Positions 15,529-22,967 of a stretch of DNA of 64,000 bases are shown one piece after another. This DNA is from Thalassobacillus devorans MSP14 (GTDB taxonomy: Bacteria; Bacillota; Bacilli; Bacillales; Halobacillaceae). The number at the start of each line of letters is the position of its first letter. The first letter of the stretch is position 1. A program made the translations under genes and the position numbers. The notes under the pieces were generated by a model. It made no database searches, was not told the origin of the DNA, and worked only from the letters and a program-made list of their open reading frames with translations. The stretch covers positions 826,901 through 890,900 of the forward strand of contig NZ_KI543236.1 in assembly GCF_000496835.1 (NCBI RefSeq), in the 5' to 3' direction.

Positions 15529-16872
15529 TTATGAACCCACGGGCTCCCGTGCATACTCGTATGCTTCAAGCAGCAGGTCGACTATATGGACAGCGCGCAT
15601 GCTTTCTGTCAGTCCTTCCCGTTCAATGCCAAGTTTCATTTGAAGCAGGCATCCCGGGTTGGCGGTAACGATGGTCTTCGCCATGGTATCCTGAACCTGT
15701 TCCATTTTATAATCAAGAATCTGCATCGACATTTCCGATTCGACGATATTATAAATGCCGGCAGAACCACAGCACCTGTCTGCATCCTTCATCTCTTTGT
15801 ATTGTCCCCCTGCGATTGATTGGAGCAGTTGGCGGGGTTCCAGGAAGGTCTTCTGTACGTTTTTTAAGTGACAGGAATCCTGGTAGGTAATGATTTGTTC
15901 TGGGAGTTCGAGTGGAAGTTTATCAAACTCTAACTCGGTTAATACGCTTGATATATCTTTTATTTTCGCAGCAAAAGCTGCTGCACGCGGTGCCCATTCC
16001 GGATCATCCTTTAACAGGTGATCATAATCGGTAAGAAACGCACCACAGCCCCCGGCATTGGTGATGATATGATCAGCTCCCGACGCTTCAAACGCTGCGA
16101 TATTCCGCCTGGCGAGTTCTTTAGCCTGCTGTTTCTCGCCGCTATGGCCGTGCAACGCACCGCAGCAGGCCTGGCTGTCAGGAATCACGATTTCACATCC
16201 GGCATATTGCAATAGTTTCATGGTTGCATCATTAGTCGACATGAACATGGAATCCATCAGACATCCGGAAAAGAAGGCGATTTTTTTCTTTTGCGGAATG
16301 AGAGAAGGTAAATGGTCCGGACGGTTCTTCAGCTGTTTCAATGATGGTACTTCCGGGAGCACTTGTTCCATTGTCCTCAGGTTTTCCGGCAAAAACTTCA
16401 TGAGACCAGTGCGTCGGGCTGCTTTTTGTAAACCGCTCCGCTGGTAAAAACCTAATAGTCCAGTCAACGTTCTCATTCTGCTCTGGTTAGGGAATAATCC
16501 TGTGAAAGCGATGTTCCGAATTGCTTTTGTTGAAGTGGATAACTGATGATTCTGATAGATGATATCCCTTGCCTGTTCAAGCAGATGACCGTATTTGACT
16601 CCTGAAGGACATACGGGCTCGCAGGCCCGGCAGCCGAGACACATATCGAGTGACCGTTTCACATCTTCATCGGGCTCAATATCCCCGTCGACGACCGCTT
16701 TCATCAACGCAATCCGGCCACGGGGGGAGTGTGCTTCGTCATAACCACTCTCGATATAAGTCGGGCAGCTCGGAAGGCAAAAACCGCAGCGCATACAATT
16801 CAGCAGTTCATCGTAATCCATTTTTTCCTGGAATTCAGTCTGGATCCGTTTTTTTTCTTGTGCTGTAATCAT
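15529..16872 (-). CDS. glcF: Glycolate oxidase iron-sulfur subunit GlcF
   Basis: A 447-residue protein with two [4Fe-4S] sites near the N-terminus (C26, C29, C32, C36 in CMRCGFCLPSCP; C78, C81, C84, C88 in CLGCRACEPVCP) and two CCG domains (ACCGALHGHSG and RCCGSAGIYN). It passes electrons from GlcD to the membrane quinone pool. The start overlaps the glcD stop by four bases (ATGA), so the pair is translationally coupled. It corresponds to YsfD of B. subtilis. Confidence 0.94.
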   Translation of the reverse strand: MITAQEKKRIQTEFQEKMDYDELLNCMRCGFCLPSCPTYIESGYDEAHSPRGRIALMKAVVDGDIEPDEDVKRSLDMCLGCRACEPVCPSGVKYGHLLEQARDIIYQNHQLSTSTKAIRNIAFTGLFPNQSRMRTLTGLLGFYQRSGLQKAARRTGLMKFLPENLRTMEQVLPEVPSLKQLKNRPDHLPSLIPQKKKIAFFSGCLMDSMFMSTNDATMKLLQYAGCEIVIPDSQACCGALHGHSGEKQQAKELARRNIAAFEASGADHIITNAGGCGAFLTDYDHLLKDDPEWAPRAAAFAAKIKDISSVLTELEFDKLPLELPEQIITYQDSCHLKNVQKTFLEPRQLLQSIAGGQYKEMKDADRCCGSAGIYNIVESEMSMQILDYKMEQVQDTMAKTIVTANPGCLLQMKLGIEREGLTESMRAVHIVDLLLEAYEYAREPVGS

Positions 16873-18281
16873 GGCTGTACCACCACCCGTTTCCGTTCCG
16901 ACTTGGCAAAAACTTTTCCTGGATTCATGATGTTGTTAGGGTCGAAAGCCTGCTTGATCCCTTTCATGGTGTCAATTCCTTCTTCTCCCAGTTTCAAGTG
17001 AAGGTAAGGGGACTTCATTGCGCCTACACCATGCTCGCCGGTAATCGTACCTCCAAGCTCGACCGCTTTATGAAAAATCGCTTCGAAAGCCTGCTCGACC
17101 CGATGGATTTCCTCCTTATTACGGACATCGGTCAAGCAAGTGGGGTGGAGATTGCCATCACCGGCATGGCCGAAGGTGCAGATTTCCACATCATATTGCT
17201 TTGCAATGTCATTAATCGCCCGCACCATTGCTGCGATTTTCGAGCGGGGGACTGTGGCGTCTTCCAAAATTGTCGTCGGCTTTAAACGCGCCAAAGCAGA
17301 TAGTGCTGTCCGTCTTGCTGTCCGCAGTGCATCCGCTTCCATTTCCGATTTTGCGATATCGACCTGGATCGCCTGATTTTCACGGCAAAGTGCAGCGATG
17401 TTGGAGATATCCCGTTCTACAACTTCTTCCGGGCCATCCTGTTCGATCAATAATACCGCTTCGATATCGGTTGGAAGACCGATTTGGGCAAATTCTTCGA
17501 CGACCTTCAAAGTAGGACGGTCGAGAAATTCGAGGGTCGTCGGTATGATACGGTTGGCGATGATGCTTGATACGGCTTCTGCCGCCGCTTCAATACCCTC
17601 ATATAAGGCAAGCATCGTCTTTTTCGTTTCCGGCATCGGTACTAATTTCAACGTCGCTTCGGTAATCACTCCGAGCGTCCCTTCCGACCCTACAAACAAC
17701 CGGGTCAAATCATAGCCAGCCACATCTTTGGCAAGCTTCCCGCCGGTCCGGATAATGTCACCATTAGGCAAAACGACTTCAAGTCCCATCACGTAGTCCC
17801 TGGTCACTCCGTATTTCAAGCCCCGGAGCCCGCCGGAATTTTCGTTCAGGTTCCCTCCAATCGTGGAGATTTTCATCGAAGAAGGGTCAGGGGGATAAAA
17901 CAGCCCCTTCGCTTCAACGGCATGAATCATATCGAGTGTGATCAACCCTGGCTGGACGGTGATCGTCAGGTTTTCTTCGTCAATCTCGATGATATCCTGC
18001 ATATGTTTAAACAGCAGCACGATACCCCCATTTAAAGGGGTGGTGCCTGCGGACAGGTTCGTTCCTGAACCGCGTGGAATAATAGGAATTTCGTTTTCAT
18101 TGCACAGCTTCAATACGGAGGAGACTTCTTCGGTATTCCTTGGAGCAACGACGGCATCTGGCATGGACTGGAACTGTGGTGTGGCGTCATAGGAATACAC
18201 AAGCAGGCTTGCTTTGTTATCTTGAAAATTTTCCGGTCCCACAATAGCTGTGAGCTGCCGCTTTACTGCTTCTGTTAACAT
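16869..18281 (-). CDS. glcD: Glycolate oxidase FAD subunit GlcD
   Basis: A 470-residue FAD-linked 2-hydroxyacid oxidase. The FAD_binding_4 pyrophosphate loop IIPRGSGTNLSAGTTPLNGG lies near residues 54-73, GGNLNENSGGLRGLKYG near 141-157, and the C-terminal active-site motif TITGEHGVGAMKSPYL near 430. It oxidises glycolate (and often D-lactate) to the 2-oxoacid. GAGGGAG precedes the ATG. It forms an operon with glcF downstream, and the CdaR-type regulator upstream is transcribed in the same direction. It corresponds to YsfC of B. subtilis. Confidence 0.94.
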   Translation of the reverse strand: MLTEAVKRQLTAIVGPENFQDNKASLLVYSYDATPQFQSMPDAVVAPRNTEEVSSVLKLCNENEIPIIPRGSGTNLSAGTTPLNGGIVLLFKHMQDIIEIDEENLTITVQPGLITLDMIHAVEAKGLFYPPDPSSMKISTIGGNLNENSGGLRGLKYGVTRDYVMGLEVVLPNGDIIRTGGKLAKDVAGYDLTRLFVGSEGTLGVITEATLKLVPMPETKKTMLALYEGIEAAAEAVSSIIANRIIPTTLEFLDRPTLKVVEEFAQIGLPTDIEAVLLIEQDGPEEVVERDISNIAALCRENQAIQVDIAKSEMEADALRTARRTALSALARLKPTTILEDATVPRSKIAAMVRAINDIAKQYDVEICTFGHAGDGNLHPTCLTDVRNKEEIHRVEQAFEAIFHKAVELGGTITGEHGVGAMKSPYLHLKLGEEGIDTMKGIKQAFDPNNIMNPGKVFAKSERKRVVVQP

Positions 18282-18313
18282 AAAAAAACTCCCTCAATAG
18301 AATGATTACTTTC

Positions 18314-18344
18314 ATTATAAGAAATTACCATAGCTGACAGCTAT
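18314..18344 (-). promoter_or_regulatory. glcDF promoter with overlapping inverted repeat
   Basis: On the minus strand a TATAAT lies at 18319-18314. The inverted repeat ATAGCT-GAC-AGCTAT (18330-18344) overlaps the expected -35 position. No good -35 hexamer is present, which suits an activator-dependent promoter. I infer an operator for the adjacent CdaR-type regulator. Confidence 0.5.
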
Positions 18345-18361
18345 AGAGGAATGTACAAAAA

Positions 18362-19504
18362 TTAAGCCCTTACACGCTTTTCTTTTGTTTGTTCCTCCAA
18401 AAAATATAAGCCAATATAAAGTGTCATTAAATCCCGGAATATTTTAGGGTCAAGGGAGGTAAGTGCTTCGATCCGTTTGAACCGGTAATGGATGGTATTA
18501 ATATGTACATGCATATCTTCTGCAGCAGCTTTTATCTTCAAATCGTTTTTAAAGTAAATATCCAAGGTATCGATCAAATCTTTCTCATCTCTGATGGGTT
18601 CGATCGTCCTTGTAATAAAATCCAGGCGTGTTGGATGACTGATTTCCTGAAGACACATCTCGAGTCCCAATTCTTCATCACAAAATATCCCGTCATTCTT
18701 ATCTGCGACCAGTAAAGCACGTTCTGCCTGTTCATAAGAAATGTTAACATTTTCCCTGGAAACAGTTTGACCGATCCCGGCTGTCATGGTTATCCCATAC
18801 CGCTTATCAAGCTCCTGCTTCCATTTAAATAACGAAGACTTGCGATGGAGGAGCCAGTCCGTTGTATCAGTATTCACAGCTGCTTCAAGGAGTACATAAC
18901 GATCGCTGCCAAGACGGACGAAAATATCGTCCTTCGTAGAAAGCAGACGGGATTTTAGGAAATCTGTAACAATAGTTTCCTTTTCAGCATTCATATTGCG
19001 CAGGTGAATGAGGGTGCTTCTTCTCGGTAATGTCAAATCAATGCCCAGCATATCTGCCCGTTCCTGGAAGTTTTCCGAGTTGGGGTGCTGGTGGATCCAG
19101 TCGAATACCAGACCTTCTATGGCACGGGTTTTCCACTCCATTTGTTCTTTATAATAATTTTCGTGGATCAATAGTTCGGTCATTTTCTTTAAGAGTGAAC
19201 CGAACGGGGTCACTTTTTCCGGATCACCTGTGATACCGATTACACCTACCACATGATGTTGAAACAAAACCGGTAGATTAATGCCGGCACGGACCCCTTG
19301 CAACAGGCTTTCATCTTGCTTCGTCAATATCACATTCCTTTTCTCACGCGCAGCGATCATCGCACCTTCATGAAAGCTTCCTATACGATCCCGCGTGGTA
19401 CTTGCGATGATACTTCCTTCTGTGTTTACGATGATGAAATCCTCATCCATTAACTTTCTGACTTCCTGCAATATCCTCTGTGCTAATGATTCCGATAAGA
19501 ACAT
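18362..19504 (-). CDS. ysfB: CdaR-family transcriptional regulator of glycolate use (YsfB-like)
   Basis: A 380-residue regulator with an N-terminal sugar-diacid recognition domain (MFLSESLAQRILQEVRKLMD through the GIxGxPEKV-like GITGDPEKVTPFG), a central GGDEF-like region and a C-terminal PucR-type helix-turn-helix (AAAEDMHVHINTIHYRFKRI). It probably activates glcDF in response to glycolate or a diacid, as its position suggests. ATG 19504 follows GTGAGGAGGCAG; the in-frame GTG 19519 lies inside that site. Its stop is 81 bases from the glcD start. Confidence 0.85.
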   Translation of the reverse strand: MFLSESLAQRILQEVRKLMDEDFIIVNTEGSIIASTTRDRIGSFHEGAMIAAREKRNVILTKQDESLLQGVRAGINLPVLFQHHVVGVIGITGDPEKVTPFGSLLKKMTELLIHENYYKEQMEWKTRAIEGLVFDWIHQHPNSENFQERADMLGIDLTLPRRSTLIHLRNMNAEKETIVTDFLKSRLLSTKDDIFVRLGSDRYVLLEAAVNTDTTDWLLHRKSSLFKWKQELDKRYGITMTAGIGQTVSRENVNISYEQAERALLVADKNDGIFCDEELGLEMCLQEISHPTRLDFITRTIEPIRDEKDLIDTLDIYFKNDLKIKAAAEDMHVHINTIHYRFKRIEALTSLDPKIFRDLMTLYIGLYFLEEQTKEKRVRA

Positions 19505-19676
19505 AGTCTGCCTCCTCACGGGTTTCTGCTTCCATTTTACCTTGAGTATTCGGGAAAACCCCAGACATTCCGGACATTTTTTGCTGAATCTCTAGGAAAT
19601 TTCTGCAGCACACTGCTATAATGGGTAGAAGATTCTTTAAAGAGCAGACGCAGTCAGTCGACAAAGGAGAAGCAAT

Positions 19677-21041
19677 ATGAAAATCAGGAAACGGAACTTA
19701 CGATCAATCAATAACTTGTCCCCGTTCAAATTGATCGCTTTGTTCTATTTATTTGCCGTTACGATATCCTCACTCTTATTGGCTATGCCTGTTGCGCATC
19801 AGCCTGGTGTGGAGCTATCATTCATTGATATATTATTCACTGCCGTCAGTGCTGTCAGTGTGACCGGCCTCAGTGTTATCACTGTAGCGGATACCTTCAG
19901 TACTACCGGAATCATCCTCCTTGCGTTTGTTCTACAGCTCGGAGGAATCGGAGTGATGAGCATCGGTACAGCGATCTGGATGCTATTAGGAAAAAAAATC
20001 GGTCTGAAGGAACGCCGGTTGATCATGACCGATCAGAATCAAACCTCATTCCAAGGCGTCGTCCGACTGATCAGGCAAATCATACTCGTTGTGCTGTTGA
20101 TTGAATTTGTCGGTTTTATCACACTCGGAACCTATTTCTTACAATATTATCCTCCGGGGGAAGCTTATCTTCATGGGTTTTTTGGAGCTATCAGTTCCAT
20201 GACCAATGGAGGTTTTGATATAACGGGGGCATCACTGATCCCTTACAAGGATGATTATTTCGTACAATTCATCCATATGCTGTTGATTATAGCCGGTGCC
20301 ATCGGTTTTCCGGTGCTGATTGAAGTGAAAGAATACCTTTTTAAAAATACTGCATCAGGAGAGACGAAGCGGTTTTCCTTATTCGCAAAATTGACCTCGT
20401 TTACGTTTTTAATGCTGGTCATTTTTGGGATGGGGATGATCATTTTATTTGAATTCAACCACTTTTTTGCTGATAAAAATTGGCATGAAATTCTGTTTTA
20501 TGCTCTCTTCCAATCCGTGACGACCCGAAGCGGAGGCTTGGCTACAATGGATGTCGGACAATTGACAGAACAAACGAAATTGTTCCTATCCTCATTGATG
20601 TTCATTGGTGCCTCGCCAAGCAGTGTCGGGGGCGGTATCCGGACGACCACATTCGCTTTACTTGTCATTTTCATGCTTACTTATGCAAGGGGCCAAACCC
20701 GCGTGCGGGTATTCCGGCGAGAGATTCATGACGATGATTTAATTAAAGCGGTAGTCGTTACCATCATGGCTGTGATGATTTGTTTTGTAGCTGTTGTCGC
20801 ATTGACAATCACAGAACCGTACACCATAGGAGATATTCTTTTTGAAGTGACCTCGGCCTTCGGGACGGTGGGGTTATCCACAGGCATTACCTCCGGGTTA
20901 TCGACGTTTGCCAAGTTTGTGCTGATGTTTCTAATGTTCATCGGTCGAATCGGGATATTGACATTCCTGTTTACTTTGAAAAAAGAGAAAAAGAAAACAG
21001 GAAATTACCATTATCCGAAAGAACGGATCATCATCGGTTGA
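19677..21041 (+). CDS. Ktr/Trk-type potassium transporter membrane subunit
   Basis: A 454-residue membrane protein of the TrkH/KtrB superfamily with eight-plus membrane segments and P-loop filters: TAVSAVSVTGLSVI near residue 58, AISSMTNGGFDITGA, SVTTRSGGLATMD and SAFGTVGLSTGIT near 396. These four glycine-centred motifs form the potassium pore. It needs a cytosolic KtrA/KtrC-type partner, which is not present nearby, as is usual for ktrD. AAAGGAG precedes the ATG. Whether it is KtrB or KtrD cannot be settled here. Confidence 0.9.
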   Translation: MKIRKRNLRSINNLSPFKLIALFYLFAVTISSLLLAMPVAHQPGVELSFIDILFTAVSAVSVTGLSVITVADTFSTTGIILLAFVLQLGGIGVMSIGTAIWMLLGKKIGLKERRLIMTDQNQTSFQGVVRLIRQIILVVLLIEFVGFITLGTYFLQYYPPGEAYLHGFFGAISSMTNGGFDITGASLIPYKDDYFVQFIHMLLIIAGAIGFPVLIEVKEYLFKNTASGETKRFSLFAKLTSFTFLMLVIFGMGMIILFEFNHFFADKNWHEILFYALFQSVTTRSGGLATMDVGQLTEQTKLFLSSLMFIGASPSSVGGGIRTTTFALLVIFMLTYARGQTRVRVFRREIHDDDLIKAVVVTIMAVMICFVAVVALTITEPYTIGDILFEVTSAFGTVGLSTGITSGLSTFAKFVLMFLMFIGRIGILTFLFTLKKEKKKTGNYHYPKERIIIG

Positions 21042-21049
21042 AATAAACA

Positions 21050-21088
21050 CAAAAAAAGCGCCTCCTATATAAAGGAGTGCGCTTTTTT
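21050..21088. terminator. Terminator between the K+ transporter and yjcZ
   Basis: AAAAAAGCGC and CTCCT pair with AGGAG and GCGCTTTTTT; A and T tracts on both sides make it likely to be bidirectional. Confidence 0.85.
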
Positions 21089-21107
21089 GCGCTTTTCAAT
21101 GCGATGA

Positions 21108-21218
21108 TTAGCAGTAGAATGCTGCTCCTACAATGATGAGCAAGATAAACAACACTACAATCAACGCGAAGTTGCTGCCGTAAGCACCTCGACGTCCGTA
21201 AGGGTAACAATGGTACAT
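21108..21218 (-). CDS. YjcZ-family sporulation small membrane protein
   Basis: A 36-residue protein opening MYHCYPYGRRGAYGSNFALI and ending VVLFILLIIVGAAFYC. The FALIVVLFILLIIVGA tail is the hallmark of YjcZ-type proteins, which B. subtilis makes during sporulation. A near-consensus GGAGGTGAGC lies upstream of the ATG. It is convergent with the potassium transporter. Confidence 0.85.
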   Translation of the reverse strand: MYHCYPYGRRGAYGSNFALIVVLFILLIIVGAAFYC

Positions 21219-21312
21219 TAAAAGCTCACCTCCTCGGTTGGTACACTGATACTATATGCAACCGGGAGTTTCGTGTATGGTCATTCACCCAGACTTAGTT
21301 ATTTATCTTGCA

Positions 21313-21651
21313 TCAATCTGTCTGATAAGAAGCGTCATGAGTGGGGTGAGAAAAATTCTTCCGCTTTGCGTAATAATTTTCTTCCATGAGCTTCCGGTTA
21401 TGAGAAGTGTTCCAGCCGATATCATTGGTTTCATGGACCCACTCGTCACCAGACATGACAGCCGGGTCGATTTCTTCACTCCAGTGATTGAGTGGAGAGT
21501 TCATGGAATCATAATAGCTGTCTCCGATGGTGACACCATAGGGATTGACGAAAGGGGCCTTCCGTTTTTTCTTTTCAACATTCGGTGCATTGATTTGATG
21601 AGGAAACGAGGTGAATTCATCCATTTGTCGTTCGATATTTTGTTCACGCAT
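21313..21651 (-). CDS. DUF3905-like protein
   Basis: A 112-residue hydrophilic protein. The core NPYGVTIGDSYYDSMNSPLN followed by HWSEEIDPAVMSGDEWVHET and NDIGWN resembles what I recall of DUF3905 proteins of Bacillaceae (function unknown). It has no membrane segment. ATG 21651 follows AAGGAGGGATAT; the longer frame upstream has no site. Confidence 0.65.
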   Translation of the reverse strand: MREQNIERQMDEFTSFPHQINAPNVEKKKRKAPFVNPYGVTIGDSYYDSMNSPLNHWSEEIDPAVMSGDEWVHETNDIGWNTSHNRKLMEENYYAKRKNFSHPTHDASYQTD

Positions 21652-21863
21652 TAGATATCCCTCCTTATCCCTATCTTTCCCAGTAAGAAAAGGTTTATGA
21701 AAAATCAACAACAACGTTTAACAGAACTTACACGTTTATAACCAGCAGCAGAAAAATAATTACTGTTATATGTCAAAAAGATAAATGATAACCTGTTATA
21801 TTGCTTTAGATACATAGCAGGTATGAGGTGTAGCATAATTTTTTAATAAGAAATTGCTACAGT

Positions 21864-21906
21864 TATGACCTTTGTCACATACAGACCGGTTTGGAATTTT
21901 TATAAT
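21864..21906 (+). promoter_or_regulatory. Fnr/CRP-type box and promoter of the 2-oxoacid:ferredoxin oxidoreductase operon
   Basis: TATGA-CCTTTG-TCACA (21864-21879) matches the B. subtilis Fnr/CRP consensus TGTGA-N6-TCACA at nine of ten positions. A perfect TATAAT follows at 21901. With +1 near 21913 the box is centred at -41.5, the class II activator position. The 5' leader is about 40 bases. Confidence 0.7.
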
Positions 21907-21952
21907 GGACATAGAATCAGCCAACGTCACTTAAAAAGCAAAGGAGGATCCT

Positions 21953-22967
21953 ATGTCCATTTTACCTGTTACTAATGAACTTGGTTTTTTTGAAATCCGC
22001 TTAGAATCGATAGGCGGACTAGGTGCCAATCTGGCTGGAAAAATGCTGGCAGAAGCCGGCGTGTTAGGCCATGGTCTGAACGGATCGAACTTCTCGTCCT
22101 ATGGTTCCGAGAAAAAGGGGACGCCAGTCAAAGCATTCATTCGTTTTTGTGAACCGGATATTGAAATCAGAGCCCATTCTCCGATTGAAGAGCCGCATGT
22201 CATCGGGGTGTTCCACGAAGCGTTATATAAAACCATCGATGTCGTCAGCGGTTTGCAGGCGGATGGTGTGGTGCTGGTAAATAGTGAACGTGACATAGAA
22301 GCGGTCAGGGAAGAGCTGGAACTCGATCATGGAACATTAGCGGTTGTTGACGCCATGAGTATTGCTGTCGAAGAGAATACGCGGATCAATACCGCCATGC
22401 TTGGTGCACTATACCGCGTGCTCGGTTTTTTTAGACGCGGATAAGATGCGTAATGTGATTCGTGAAACGTTTGGGAAAAAGTATCCCCATTTAGTCGAGG
22501 CTAACATCCGGACATTCAATCGTGGCTACGAGGAAGTACGCTTTAAAAGCTATCAAGTGCCAGAAGGAGCAGAGCAGAAACCGTTTGAACGTCAGCCATC
22601 ACGATTAGGATATGGAACACAGGTAATCGGAGGAGTCATTACCGCGCAGGCGAACAGTATCGAAAAAGACTTAAGTGGATCCAGACAAGGATTTTTACCT
22701 GCCTTCGATCAGGAAAAATGTATCAACTGTACTCACTGTGACACGGTATGTCCTGATTTTTGCTTTGTATGGAAAGAAGGGGAAGACAAACGCGGCCGGA
22801 ATCAGATGTTTTTGCAGGGAATTGATTACCAGTATTGCAAAGGGTGCCTGAAGTGTGTTGAAGTCTGTCCAACCAGTGCTTTGACCGAAATAAGAGAGAC
22901 GATCGGCTATAGTGACAAGCATCGCGTAAAGCAAGTGTTCCCTTACGTGGAAGGAGTGGTGAAATGA
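21953..22967 (+). CDS. 2-oxoacid:ferredoxin oxidoreductase gamma-delta subunit, frameshifted
   Basis: Encodes the gamma domain (LESIGGLGANLAGKMLAEAG, SSYGSEKKGTPVKAFIRF) and then a two-cluster ferredoxin (CINCTHCDTVCP and CKGCLKCVEVCP). The reading frame breaks in a run of seven T at about 22425-22431. The first part ends in RVLGFFRRG-stop, and the remainder continues in the +1 frame as LDADKMRNVIRETFGKKYPH. With six T the protein would be a continuous 337 residues. The break is therefore a one-base insertion in a homopolymer: sequencing error, phase-variable tract or true mutation. AAAGGAGGATCCT precedes the ATG. The next gene starts 4 bases before this stop, consistent with a functional operon. 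Confidence 0.85.
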
